From the NCBI RefSeq assembly GCF_008831285.2, contig NC_045139.1, positions 17,032,354 to 17,096,353 on the forward strand: a stretch of 64,000 nt of DNA, given 5' to 3'. Below, one piece after another: positions 38,261 to 51,500 of the stretch. This DNA comes from Nymphaea colorata (Eukaryota; Streptophyta; Magnoliopsida; Nymphaeales; Nymphaeaceae). The stretch's first letter is position 1. The number at the start of each line of letters is the position of its first letter. Below the pieces are notes generated by a model. That model ran no database searches and was not told the DNA's origin. It saw nothing but the letters and a program-made list of their open reading frames with translations. The translations under genes and the position numbers were made by a program.

Positions 38261-38261
38261 A
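38185..38261. repeat. compound microsatellite (TA)n(GA)n
   Basis: About 50 bases of TA followed by about 26 of GA, between the GC-rich island and the WUSCHEL-like gene. Confidence 0.95.
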
Positions 38262-38640
38262 AATATATAGACTGTACTTGACCAGTCTAGCGGACGACCA
38301 TAACATATTTAATGGGTTCATGTTGATAGGAAAAGTACATGAGAAGCTCATTTTCATAAGTTTTAATGGTTCATAAATATATGAGTGAGAGAGTGAGGGA
38401 GACAGAGAGAGGCATAATGATAACAGCGTTTGCCTTTTCACTGAAGAAATTTCCAGAAAGGTCCCCTCTGCATCCGCCCTTCCTTAGGCCTACATTGTCC
38501 CTTTTCACCTTTTTTCTGCTCTCCACACTCTCTGTCGACTTCAGTCCTTCTCTCTCAGATACTCTTCGATATCTCCTTCATGCATGTGACCCCACTTTTC
38601 TCCTCCTTCCCTCAACAATCACTACTGTCATCTCCAGCTA

Positions 38641-38658
38641 TATATATATATATATAAA
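38641..38658 (+). promoter_or_regulatory. TATA-type sequence of the WUSCHEL-like gene
   Basis: The TATATATATATATATAAAG run sits about 180 bases before the ATG at 38823 and is preceded by CT-rich sequence. It could be a core promoter or simply a microsatellite. Confidence 0.4.
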
Positions 38659-38822
38659 GACACAGGACCATGCACTTCCCTCTTACAGTTTAGTGAATCC
38701 CAAATTCCTTCGGCCATTACTTCTTCCTCGTCCTACTATAATATTAGTACTGCTGCTCCCACTGTTTATAATTCCAGTTTGTGTTACTGAGTTAGTAGGG
38801 TGAGTTGAATATCAGGCTGTAG

Positions 38823-39795
38823 ATGGAATCGCAGAATCAGATTCAACAGGAGGATGGCAATGGTGGTGGTGGTGCAGGAGGAGGCAGCAACAAGAGTAGC
38901 TTTTTGTGCAGGCAGTCGAGCACCAGGTGGATACCAACAGCGGAGCAGATACGTATTCTGAGAGAGCTCTATTATAACAATGGGGTGAGGTCTCCCAGTG
39001 CCGAGCAGATACAGAAGATATCGGCCAGGCTCAGGCAGTATGGCAAGATAGAGGGGAAAAACGTGTTCTACTGGTTCCAGAACCACAAGGCGAGGGAGAG
39101 ACAGAAGAAGAGGCTGAGCACCGACGCGGCCGTGCAGCAGAGGTGCGCTGCCGTCGGGTGGAGCTCCTGCTCCGACGATTTCTCTCCCAAGTTCACCTCC
39201 TCCTCCACTTCCCTCCTCCATACCAGTGCTCCTGGTGCACCCACCAACTACAACCTTCTCCCTCTCTCTAGATATCTCTTCCTCTCTGTTGTCTGATTTT
39301 TTCTTCTTTCTTGAAGCAGGAATTTCTTCGTGTGGAGCAAGCATAGTCTGTGGGGGGCAGATGACTGGTGTTAGCTCTGCCCTGGTGGAAAGAGGTAGCT
39401 TTCGGGTAAGAGAAAACGGCGGCCAACCAGACTTTGTTTTCAGTTCTGTTTTCGTATCTTGTTAGCCGCCTATTTACAGAGAGAGAGAGAGAGAGGGAGA
39501 GAGAACAGTTTCTTCCCCTTGATTTTTTCAGAACACCATGATGCCCTCTCTTCTCGCATGTAGATTATTCCATATCGTATCTTTTCAGTCATACCATATA
39601 CCATCACAGCCAGAATATCCTCTCATACTGCCTCTTCCTTTAGATTTTAACTACATTTACACAAACAGACACACCCACAGAGACGCAGAGTTGATGAGAA
39701 TGAAATTTAAAACATTTTATATTGAAATTTTCGGTGGGTCGGGAATGTTTGCTGCCTATCTCATTGGTACCAAACGTCTTCTGTGGGTCACACTC

Positions 39796-39830
<35 letters not shown>

Positions 39831-40498
39831 TGAAGCACACGTACTGACGAAAGAATACTGTGCGGCAGCTTCCACATCTTTGACTTAACGGCCCCATCAT
39901 GTTATCTTATGGCTTTTAATTCTTTTACTGGTCAGATCTCGACATCTAAGATGCCATGACCATAACTTGTTCCTTACCAACATAATGTATAAGCAAATAA
40001 ACAAAATAAATAAGAATCTTTGGTTGGTAGGTTGAATCTTCATGTCTATGGTTTGTTTTGCTTGTTAGATCCCAACAATGGCGGAATATGAATCTGTTTA
40101 AATGCTGAATATCTTGAAGTTGTTGAATGATAAATGCTGTTCTTGTGCGGCAGGACCGGTACTGGGAGGGTGGCTTCTGTTCAGGGTCGACTGGGGGGAT
40201 GACCGAGACGAGTGCGGACACGTATGGTTGTTTCGGCCAACATGATTCGGACGAGACGCATGGGGCGGACGGGGACATCGAGACTCTTCAGCTCTTCCCC
40301 CTGCGTGGTGGGGAAAACTCGGAAATCGGTTCTGACAAGCCGGAAGCAGACGAGTTCTATCCGAGCTGGTACTTCGGCGACGCCGGCGGCGAACAAGGAG
40401 CGTCCCTTGAGCTCACGCTCGGCTCCTTCCCCACCGCCGATGGCTTCCTCCGGGGGTCCGGCTCCGCTGGCATAGGTGGGTTCTGTCCCGGTTCTTAA
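38823..40498 (+). CDS. WUS: WUSCHEL-type homeodomain transcription factor
   Basis: Predicted exons are 38823-39234, 39320-39405 and 40154-40498, giving 280 residues. WUSCHEL maintains shoot stem cells, acting in the nucleus mainly as a repressor that recruits TOPLESS. A Gly-rich N-terminus is followed by a WOX homeodomain at about residues 35-99 ([20 protein letters not shown], then [20 protein letters not shown]), with the WUS-type extra Tyr in [10 protein letters not shown]. Exon 3 has an acidic region, the WUS-box TLQLFPL (about 210-216) and the EAR-like LELTL (about 251-255). Having both motifs after the homeodomain points to WUS rather than other WOX clades. The 3' splice site of intron 1 has a strong pyrimidine tract, and intron 2's donor is GTAAGA. 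The intron 1 donor (GTGCAC at 39235) is the least certain call; a second in-phase site lies a few bases upstream. A tail of about 25 residues after the EAR motif is unusual. Confidence 0.9.
39797..39826. repeat. (GA)n microsatellite in the WUSCHEL-like intron 2
   Basis: About 15 GA units. A shorter GA run is at 39479-39503 in the same intron. Confidence 0.9.
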
Positions 40499-40667
40499 CC
40501 GGCCTAGACATTTCTTTTCGGTACTTGTCGAGAATCGGGTGTCCGAGTTTTTGATCGACTTGGGCATCGACCACCTGTCTCGCTTCTCCTTTCTTTAGTG
40601 TCTCCCACGTGTGCCACTGTGATCTTCGGTTCGTGTTCAGTGCACCATCATCTGAACAATGTAATTG

Positions 40668-40714
<47 letters not shown>

Positions 40715-43700
40715 GCTCTCTTTCCCTCTACCCTTTGCAGTAACTTAAAACAGCAGCTACTTTTCATGATTTTTGTTCTAAAAGACATCGAATCAAACCC
40801 TAATATAAGTTTAATACCATATGCTAAAGTATCAAAATACCATCTATTTTGAACATATCGGTATATTGCTAATAACCTACAAGCAATCTTTTGAATACAT
40901 ATGAAGGATCAAGAACATGTTGTTTTTGGGAGAGACTCTCTGTCTCTCTGTAGGATTACATAAATAAATATGAATTAATTACAGCACACTACAAGGGCAG
41001 GTGAATGTCCACTTAGATGCACGTGAACAGCATGATCTCTCATCGTTAATTTTGCTTTAATAATAAGTCTATCATTTAGACGCCCTAAAACTGACATCAT
41101 AATCATCCTCTTATTTAAGATCACGATCGCGTTCCTGATTTTGACAAGAGTGATTTATACGGTTGTGAATCAGCAAGATGTTCTTTTGAGATCTTCCTGA
41201 CTTGTTCGTTTTCAACAAAACCATTATTAACTTTCAGAGAGAGAGAGAGAGACAGAGAGAGCTGTTCACAGCTCACGTTAATGGTACTGAACTAAGCGAT
41301 GGTGACGTACTGCTGAGAAGGGATGAAGAGACTGCTACCTCCTACTGTTCGCAATATCCCTGGTTATCCCACAATAATGGGATAAATAACTGATCAGAAA
41401 CTGGGACAGCGTCTGAGCAGTCACTACCTCCAGCTGTAAACATTTAGATGGACTTCCCTTTAGCTATATATATTGAAATTCAGCAATGTACCATTGAAGC
41501 TTTGCGACAGCCCGAACTCTGGAGGAAAAATTGCAGACGCCCAACTTTACATACCATATATAATATCTGGATAAGTTGTCTATATATTAAAAAAGAGTTC
41601 TAACCTAGTTTACCCCAGATAAGTGAGTGTGAATCATATCCTGAAATAAAGGATAACATCTCTGGCTGGAGCATCCTTGTGAAAAGGTAAGCTGATGCTG
41701 CAGACGTTTTGATAACAAAAGGCAGTGTTATGAGTTTCTGATTAGTCCATGCACAGTCCATGCGTAAGTTAATAATTTCACAAAGAAAACTAATACTTGG
41801 GCCATCTTAACCAATTGATACTTGGATGTTTTTGTTCTTTAAATCCATTTAAGCATGAGATTGCAAATATTGGCGTACTTTTTTATCAATTCAGCCATTA
41901 TAACATCATTATCGGTACAGGTAATTAAAGCGTGCAAAAGGCATTTCTGAGATACGTAAACTCTCACATCTTAGCATTAATTTGGATGAAGAGCCTTACC
42001 TATCTAAATCCACGGATATTTAACAGGAAACTGCTTGCTAAACATGCAGTATATATATATATATATCAGATTTATTTTTCAGAACAAATGGTCCGATGTC
42101 GTTGGCTACCTTACAAGGTAGGCCATATGCGTAGCACAGAGAAGAGCAAGCTCTAGGAGAAGAGGCTGCTGCCTTTTCTTCCTTGTCTCTGTCAAACGAA
42201 GTTTTTTAGGACTCGACGCTCAAAACAAGGTCCTTCAGATTCACGCCTTCATGTCTGATAACTTTTTCATCTTCTCGACTATCTCGTTGTCTTTTTCTTC
42301 TTTCTCCTCTGCAATCTGATCTCCTCTCGTTTTCTTCTTCTTCTTTTCCTTCTTTCTCTCTGAGAATTTGTCGTCTCTACGAATACCCATGAAGATAACG
42401 TGACGTATTTGCTTTCGTTTGCATGCCCGCGCGTGCACCATAGCCTTCTCTATCTTTCGCTCTCTGAAAACAGTCAGGAAGAGGAAGCTCTAGATGGTTG
42501 GTTCCTTCAGCTCTCGCCTGAACTCTGAATCTCAGTTCAAGATTCACCGTCACCAGTTTTTGAAAGCATTGCGGTTTCTTCACCATATTTACCAACTGCT
42601 GTCCCATTTTAAAAGTGCAAATTTCTCGAAGGCAGGATTCATTTCTTGTTTTGCGGAAAATTTCGATATCATCTTATTAAAGGGAAAGGATCATAAAAAA
42701 TGCATGTCAGCTATATTGTAGCTTAACCGGCTGGTTATAGCAGGTTGATCTATATCCGCGGAACGTGAGACTTGGGGTTTAGATTTATGTTCGGATCTGA
42801 AGTGTGTCTTTGGATATTATATATCTTGAGTTCAGATTTCATAGAACATATGATGTTTATATATATCAGAGATTCGTTTTGTGTTAATGTAAACGATGAT
42901 ACATGCATACATACAAAGAGAAAATACTTCAGGTTGCATAAACAACATGAAAAAGGTTGATCCTCATTGCGAAATTTCTGCATGTAAAGTTCGACGAGCA
43001 TTAGAAATACAGGAGTTTATGCCTGGTTTTGTTAGTTGATGTTTGATGCATTCAATTATTAATATCAATTCAAAAGCACCCACAAGTGTTTCCAAGTTCT
43101 TGGTGAGAGACCGACTGAGATTCTTTTCAAGGAATTCACTTGTGTCTCAGACAAATAAACTGAATATCATTACTGCGCCTAGAACATCTGTTTCTTATGA
43201 ATTAAGTAAGGGACAATAATCAGGCCCTTTCAAATAGATTACCAAAGTATTTGTTGTATTACAACTTTTATAATATAAGTTCAAGAACAATTTGATAAAG
43301 AAATACATTAAATCAAACTTTTCTTTATGAAATGTCTAGTTTTAATAATTAAAATTTCAAGTTTTGATAACGTCAAAATTACATACAATTGTAGCCAAGC
43401 AACAAAAAATATGTCATAACAATCCAGAGCTTCACTATCTGTAGAAGAAGAGGGAGGAGTGCCGCAAGCTGCAGTAGTTTGATCAGCTTCTCCGAGGTTA
43501 ATAACTGGTGATACGGCGTATTACCAGTAGTTGGAGATGTGACGTGCGCCACCAAGCCGTGCAGCACGCGCCTTAAACATTGACAGTCGGGCGTGCTATC
43601 ACCATCGCTACGCTAGACTGCTGCAATTGAAGGCTACGTTGGGCGGCGGAAGTTGGCATTTTTCTAAAAACTATATCAATTAAATAATATATATTTTATC

Positions 43701-43784
43701 TTATTTCCCTTGTATATTGAATTATTTCGAGCTAGCTTTCATACTTAAAAGTACTAAAAAGACCATTTGATTGTCTATTTTCCT

Positions 43785-43820
<36 letters not shown>

Positions 43821-44110
43821 CATTTGGTGATTAATCATGCACATCATAAGGAAGCTCAATTAACTTTAGTTGAAGATAAGTTTTCAATCAACATAGTCTA
43901 TACAAATAATCTACATAGTCGTTTCATTTTTTTATTTTTTTAAACGCGACCTGTATCAAAGCTTCTTTGGTGATGTATTGAGTTTTGATTTTTGAAGGAC
44001 ACAACCTGTATCAAAGCTTCATTGGAGATGCCAAACTCAAGAAATAATAATTTTTTTAGATTAATTTTTTTGTAAATACACAAACAATTAAGTATATATA
44101 TATATATATA

Positions 44111-44143
<33 letters not shown>

Positions 44144-44675
44144 AGAATGTCGGAACGGAAATCATGGGGCTCCATCGTTACACGTTATTTATTGATGGCA
44201 GAGGGAGGAAGGTTGATGTTGCAGGGTGCGTCGGAAGGAGCGAAAGCAGGCGAAGCGAAGTGCGGTTGGTTCCGGGTCGTGTACGGCGGGACGGGTTCCA
44301 TTTTTCGAACTTGGTGAAGGGAATAGCAATGATTAAGAGCGGATCCAAATCGAGTGCGCCCCGGATCTCCCTCTCCACTTTGCTCCTTCCCCTTCTTGTC
44401 GAGCTCTAGTTTACAACGGGTTAATTAGTTACGCTTTGTCAAATGAAGTTCATGTTTTTTTTTTTTGGGGTCTGTCGACGACAATTTAGTGAAAGCGTTA
44501 GAGTTTAGATGGTCCTGTCCGTCCATCCCTTGCCTTTTAAACAATCAGCAGTATGTTTTAGAAATGATTAAGTTTAATATATCTTCTTAATTAACAACAC
44601 ATGATATAGTTTCTCGTACTTATAAGATTGGACGGTTCACTTCAGTCTCCGTCTAATCTAGATATTGCACCGGAC

Positions 44676-44717
<42 letters not shown>

Positions 44718-45325
44718 TAAGTATGGGCTAGTTTGTACGTAGTGGTGCTCTTAAAATTTTTTGAGAATTTTTGAATTAGTGTCTCTCAACCCAAAATTCC
44801 TGGCTACACTACTACTAGGGGCCTGCGAGGTTTGCTTTGCATGGGAAGAGTTGGATTTGAAGATGGCCAGAATCTAAATGCACACTTTATACTCAGATTC
44901 TCTTATGCTTAGGCATCTTGATCCAATTGACTTCTACCTTATGTAAACAACACCCAATTCTTTCAAACAATGTCAAGGAAGCACAATAATGAGCAAGAAA
45001 AGCTTAGAGAAAAAGCAAAATCGATGCATATCTTTGTGAATAATTCAATGATGCTTTTGAGTTCATGGGCCAGCCGCATCTTGTTTTATCGAGAGGGGAC
45101 CCCAAGTTAGGAACCGACCAAAAGCTTTTTTAGACGTTCTTTTGCAAAAAGAAACAAAAAGGTCTATTTCTAGGGGTTCTTCTTCCATTACAAGCTTAAT
45201 AATGCACCACAACCAATCATAATATATAATGCAATACAACCAATAATTTATAATATAATTGAGCATCTTCTTGCTGTTGTCACTGCCTGCCATGTGCCCG
45301 CATCGAGTTCGACACCCGGCTGATT
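40499..45325. other. intergenic, microsatellites only
   Basis: It contains a (CT)n run at 40675-40711, TA runs at 42050-42066, 43788-43819 and 44679-44715, a compound (TA)n(GA)n at 44094-44143, and a short direct repeat CCTGTATCAAAGCTTC at 43951 and 44006. The open frame at 44164-44409 is basic and not recognised. The first part presumably includes the 3' UTR of the WUSCHEL-like gene. Confidence 0.5.
44094..44143. repeat. compound microsatellite (TA)n(GA)n
   Basis: TA followed by GA with one AAG interruption, in the same arrangement as those at 1826 and 38185. Confidence 0.9.
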
Positions 45326-45781
45326 TCACTGTGATGGTGCAACAAGTGTTGAGGTAATAGGTTCATTTACCACAGCGTTTGAGGACACAGTCACTGGGTT
45401 TCCTTCTAATTTGAGCATCAAATGGGTGAGTATCTCTATAATCAGCTTGTTGAACTCTTCTTGGTCAAGTGTGCTCTCTTCTCCTGCTTTCACCATTTCA
45501 AACACTTGAGCAGTTGCTGCATCCATCTGCAATCACCATGAAAGAGCATTCAGTGTATGGGGGGAGCAGAAGCATGGATGAGTCAGAAGAATAGAAAGCT
45601 GCTGGATAAATTGGATCTGGATATGGCAGACCTGATCCACGGTGCCGTAAGCGGGAAGGCTCACTGCTGGAGCTATGACATCCAAGGCAACACGTAGATA
45701 CTCCCTTGAGAGCTGTCCTTGCTGATCCTTTGGTAGGGATTTCCATGCTGAGTCTAGTGCCTGCAAAAAAAACCCAGTAAA

Positions 45782-45844
<63 letters not shown>

Positions 45845-47542
45845 CAAAAACTCTCTTTCTTGCATTAAATGTTAAAAAGTAAGCATTCGTAGGAAAATAG
45901 TTGCTTGAGTTGCCAAAAGTGATAGATACATTAGACACTTTCTTAGGAAGTGGACACTTTCATCATCACATTCACAAAACACCATGACCAACATAAAAAA
46001 TCATGCTTTTCCCCGCGCAAAAGTAGAAAAGGATCAAAATTTCAGTCCTTGTGAGAGCCGATTTTCCCGTGTGCCAAGATTTTCGAGTCTTCATATCAAA
46101 GCTTTCAGACACGAAAAATCAAGTTCATGTGGTTGTAAAGGAAAACCTCCATGAAAAATATATAAATAGTGCCTTTCGCTTGATTGTGTATGTGAGTCAC
46201 AAACACTAACAGTTTGCTGTTAGAAATCACAAGAGCAAGCAAATATTTCATGATTTTCTCTCTTGAACAAGTCTTCCTATTTGTTTATAAGATTCAAACA
46301 AGAGTGGCGAAAGGAGATCTGTCCTGGGGCATGCAGTTGGATGGACTTACCTGATCCATTTGATAATTGTTAGAGAAGAGCCTCTTTATGCCACTTCCAT
46401 CAAATATTTTCTCACTATGGGCAACTATTACAGGCTGATCCTTCAGTTTAGCCACAACATTTCCCAGAACTTTCTTAAGCGACTCAAAGAAGATCTCTTG
46501 AGATATTGGGCCCTCGTTCCTTGGTAAATCACTTAGTTGCAGAGATGGCTCCACGATGTTAGCATGGACCTGAAGTCGGTATTAAGATGTATATAACCAC
46601 AGAACAAACTTCACAAGGTATTAAAGAATCAAAGTTCAACACCATTCTATTATTTTGAGTTTTTTTAGAAAGACTCACCCATGGATCAGATGTTGGTGGC
46701 ATTCCATGGTCCACAGTAAGCTTGTTCAAGGCCTTAACAGTGCACTCATGTATGTCGTTTGCATCTGCAATTTCTGAATACATGCTAGTTGCGATGGTCT
46801 CCAGCTGAGGTGCAGCAAGAAATTCTTGAAGATCTTCGCCATCAATACGAAGAATTAGGATGGGATCGCGCTCCGATCCAGAAGCCATGCCTCGGACGTA
46901 ATCAGGGGTCACTTCTTTGAAACTGAAATTTGCCTACTTCTGCATCTTTTCCATATGCAAATAATCGCTAATTTGTAAGTTGGTCTATTTCTGTTATTTT
47001 GGAGATAACAAACAATGAAAACCAGTGGATGTAGCCAACTTAGTTAAAAATGATCATTGAACCTTTCTGCCGATACTGGGGCCAATTTGAAACTAAATTT
47101 GCACTACGATCTCTTAATGTCGATGCTAATTTTAAAAAGCCAAGTTATAAGAGAACAAGTTAATTTTCTGAAAGGAACAGAGCGTATATGAGCTTCAATT
47201 ACTAGAAAATTTCAAGAAACCACCTTAACTGACACAAGTACTTCCTGATATATTAGTGCAGTGCAAATTTCTTACTGCAAACTATTTTAGAACTTACATG
47301 ACGATTAGTACGATTGGAGTTAAAGAAAAGAAGCTCAAGAGATTAGCTACTATCACCTCACGATATATGTGATCGAATCTGCATAGGAAACCCTGCTGGC
47401 AGGGAATCTGAGAGCGGCACCTAATGTTGGCCTTCGCAGGGATGATCTCCTTCACAGACAGCTCCTCTCGTGGCTTTGATCAAGGCGCTGAACATTGTGA
47501 TTCTATGAAGTTGCCAAAACACTTGGTTGCTGAAGAAAGCAT
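45326..47542 (-). pseudogene. EF-hand family protein gene with a frameshifted first exon
   Basis: Four downstream exons are intact and in phase: 46679-46922, 46351-46569, 45632-45760 and 45526 down to 45326. They encode the C-terminal two thirds of a plant calcium-binding EF-hand family protein (Arabidopsis At1g64850 type): RDPILILRIDGEDLQEFL, LTVDHGMPPTSDPW, DQPVIVAHSEKIFDGSGI, SREYLRVALDVIAPAVSLP and LEGNPVTVSSNAVV. Exon 46679-46922 starts in phase 2, so it needs an upstream partner. The only candidate, about 47357-47542, resembles the EF-hand-bearing N-terminus (ELSVKEIIPA, FDHIYREV) but only when at least three frame changes are allowed, and the next 15 or so residues are missing. From the Met at 46888 a 252-residue protein without EF-hand could still be made. 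I call it a broken or N-terminally truncated gene; a distant alternative first exon is not excluded. Confidence 0.72.
45782..45842. repeat. compound microsatellite (CT)n(TA)n
   Basis: This is the reverse complement of the (TA)n(GA)n arrangement seen elsewhere. It sits in an intron of the EF-hand gene, about 20 bases from the acceptor of exon 45632-45760, just outside its pyrimidine tract. Confidence 0.9.
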
Positions 47543-48570
47543 GTCGTCTCAAGTTCCACGGTTTTCTTGTGTACGGGCGCTTCTTTTTAGCTGTATGGAT
47601 TGATCTTTATTGGTGATGAAGAGAAGATCGTGAGCCACCAACTAGTGGTTGGGACACGTGTGAGGTTGGACGGTGGCTCTCTGCCACAAGCAAAAGAAAG
47701 TGGTGCTGTCTATGTAGTCAATTCCTTGATTCCGAAGGGTTTGTATATGGACAAAACGATGGTGCTTTCATTCATTTGAGCTATACCAATAATAATAATA
47801 ATAATAATAGCTCTTAAAATCAAGGTAGCTATTCTATAGACTTTTATTCTCCAAAAATCAGTCGTCGTTCTAAACTTCTAACAGCCTTTACGTGGTTTCT
47901 TGTTTCAGAAGGGTCATCGTAAAATCTATTAAAATATTATTCTCTTCTTATTTCGTAATTTACTGCTTTACTAATGGAAGCAGCATATTTAACACTACAA
48001 ACTTTTTACCCACTTTTTGACAGGTAGACCCACCAGGGAGCAGAGAACTTCCCTTTTGCATAACTCACTTTAAAGCGAGCTATGCACACCAAGAATCATG
48101 AAATTATTGACATTGTTCAATTAAACATACACCGTCTAACCAGGTACACTTGTGAGTTTTATCTTTAATATTTTTTATAAAGGGGATCCCCTTGTCCAGT
48201 TAGCAAGGTACAAAAACAGCCACACATCCTACTCCCGATCAAATGAAATATTCAAAGGTTCAGCGTGCCGTTGATCGTAACACATTAGTAGACACCATCA
48301 AAGATTCTGTTTGTACAGCTATTGCCAAAAGGAAACCAGAGCCAGTTTACATGGCATCGCACAGAGTTCAAAATATGACAAGTATCCGATAAAATTGGAA
48401 CAGAATTTATCGCGTTAAACAGATTTAGTTGAACAAATCAATCAAAGCTCCATGCCGCCTCACCAATCTATTTACAAGAACAAAATGATGTCGAAAATGG
48501 CAGTTGATGACAAGTATATGAGCACACTAGATAGAATATGGTTATTTAAAGACACATGATTCCAAAAAGA
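47543..48570. other. intergenic between the EF-hand and ALKBH9-type genes
   Basis: It contains an (AAT)n run at about 47787-47808. The right end presumably holds the 3' UTR of the ALKBH9-type gene. Nothing else was recognised. Confidence 0.45.
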
Positions 48571-51500
48571 TTAGCGCCTTGATCTCCTTGGCCCGCCCCT
48601 TGATCTATTTGCAGAACTACGAGTTCCAGAAAATCGGGTACTTCCTGAATGAAAAGGATTACCCTGATATCGTTCTTTTTCCCCTGAAAAATTTTCATGA
48701 TTTCGATGTTTATCCGATTCACTTCTCCTTATTTGGTTGGCACTGTATGGAAGAGGCTCAATATCTTGTAAATCTTTTTCCGGTACAAACCCAACTGGAC
48801 GTTTGCTATCATCCATCTTTCTGAACGTGACAGAGATCCTGGTAAAGAGAGTTGTTTTCAATTGAAAAAGAGAAGAAAGGGATTTTTTTTCACTTCATGG
48901 TAAATTTTAGACAAAAACTTCTACCTTTTGGAAGGGACTCCTGGAACACAATGTTTGGCCACGTCTGCTCCCTTCCCATTCAAGACCAAAACTGATCTGC
49001 AAGCTCAAAACAACATGGAACATAAACTTCACAAAACTGAAATCAAGCACAGTGGAGGCATACTGGGTTGCAGAGATCAAAAAAACAAGTTACCCTAATG
49101 GCAGCGGTATAGCTACTGCACCCGAAAACTCTCCTGGACCAATAGCCTTCAAGTTTGTTCCAAAGATGATGTTACACTCGCTGAGAAATGAAACTGTACA
49201 AAACGGCCTGACAAAGTCGTGGTGATCTATATGTGGGGGTATGCAATCTCCAACGTCATAAATGTTTACAATGCAACTGTCAGGGATGCATGAAGGTGGA
49301 AGCACATGCCACCCAACCAACCGTCGAATCATAACCTTGAAAAGTGGAGGAAGAGGATCAGCAATTTCTTGACGCAATATTCCCGGCGGATTGCCATTTT
49401 TATCCTGCAATGACATGGGCAAGTGCCAACAAGATGAGAAGCAAAAACATCTTCAGTTTCTTACGTGTAGATCCTTCAACACCCACTCACCTGAGCATAG
49501 TTATAGCAACAACCAAACTGGATTGTAACACGCCCTTTGCCACGCATCCATTTTTCCGGTTCGGAATATGTACGAGCTGGAAGCAAACTAGCATATCAGA
49601 CACTCAGTTTCATATGAAGCAGGTTTCAGATATTAATCATTCTTTCATGTCAAACAGAAAATCAAGCAATCAGACATAAACCACATCATTAAAAAATCAT
49701 ATGCTTCTCCAACAAATACCAAGAAGGGTTTAACTTCAAATTTCGAAATCCAGTCACATCAGCCGAACACTAAACTGGTACTCAGCACAGGGAAATGAAA
49801 AGGAGAAGCAAATGCTTAGTCAACTATTCCCTTCTTGAAATGAAGAGGAGTTTCCAATGCATAACCTATGTGGTTGGGTTTAGACTTGCATAACAACTAT
49901 CCATCTTCTGAAAGACTGCATAGCATCTGCCTGAAAGCAACTACCTGAATCAGACTTCACATCAGACATAACTATCCTCAAACTTTGAAGGTACCAAATG
50001 ACTGAATGAAAGCAGCCCCTTCCCAGGTCTGACAAGGACCCTTAGGTCCCATATGTCTAATGCCATGAGCGACTCATTCATGGCAAATTACAGGATACAT
50101 TAAACATGGTTTAGACATATCAAAGAACATCGTGGATCTTAAGAAATAAGCATAGTAGCATACCATATTGATATCAAACATATGTACCTTACATGGCGTA
50201 ATTTTGCAACCAACCACAATAATTCTCAATATTACACCAGGTTAACATTTCAATGCTGCATCCCTGTATTGTTTCACGTTTCAACAGCACAATCTCACAA
50301 GCCAATTATATCAATTCTGACATTGCAGAAAGATCATTCTTCACATTTCCACATAATCTTGAAAATTAGCTTATAAGCATCATAAAAAGAACATCAAATG
50401 CCAATAAACTGGATGATGATCTCCAAATTATAACATCCCTTTCGTATGCAAAGGACAACGAAGAAGATACTTGGAGTAATCCCTTCATATCTCCATCAGA
50501 TTTTCGTTTTATAATACTGTAGCACCATACTACAGTTTGTCCGCTTCCGGATAGGTGTGCACATGTCAACTTTAGCACTTAAACAATCTAGATTCTTAAG
50601 CCATTTTAAACACCAGTTTGGCTTTCACTTGATAGAATATGTATGTGGAGGCTGTGGGCATTGTATTCCTGTGATAAGGTATACAAGCCAGCTTGAAACT
50701 GGCTTCTAAGTCCTAACAACCCTGTTTTTCGCTATTAGATGCTTACCTAAGAGTTTTTCTTCATATTAGGCACCAAAAAAATATAAATTACAAGGACGGA
50801 CTTCTGTGATCATTCAGTTTAGGGTTTTATTGAAACTAGTATACAAAATAAAGCAAACAATCAGATTCTTAAGCCATTTCACTTGATAGAATATGTTTGT
50901 GGAGGCTCTGGGCATTGTATTCCTGTAACAAGGTATACAAGCCAGCTTGGAACTGGCTTCTAAGTCCTAACTACCCTGTTGTTTGCTATTAGATGCTTAC
51001 CTAAGAAATTTTATTCTTATTAGGCAACAAAAAAATATGAATTACAAGGATGGGGTTCTGGGATCATTCAGTTTAGGGTTTCACTGAAACTATTATACAA
51101 AAATAAAGCAAAAGTGGCTACCAAAGAAAGAAAGTATAGTATAGCTTCTGCTTTCTTAATTTAAGACTAGGTGCATTTTGTTCCTAAAATAGGAGGCAAA
51201 GGTATAGCATCAATGCAGAATTTCCCTACCATAACTGTGTTCTAGACTTTCAAATATAAAGATTTATAAATGCAGATGAAATATGCACATCTATAAAACG
51301 AATATTCTGATTCCACTTATACGAGTTTTGTATCCATAAACTCCTAAGCATGTAATCACCATGATGTATAAATTCATTCTAATTTAGTGCAAAGCAAAAT
51401 TGCAATCTTCTATCTCAAACACAACTATATACACTCTCAACCCAAATGTAAAGGGCTGGGATTACTTTCACATTGGATCACAAGAAGGCTGCCAAGGGAC

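Noticed and set aside
42241-42441. Lys/Glu-rich minus-strand frame
   Set aside because: Translation of a CT-rich stretch; low complexity with no conserved motif.
44164-44409. Basic 81-residue plus-strand frame
   Set aside because: Next to a (TA)n(GA)n array with no recognised domain and no splice partners.
45533-45938. Frames with Ile-Tyr and Arg-Glu repeats
   Set aside because: They arise from a compound microsatellite next to a real exon of the EF-hand gene; only 45632-45760 is coding.
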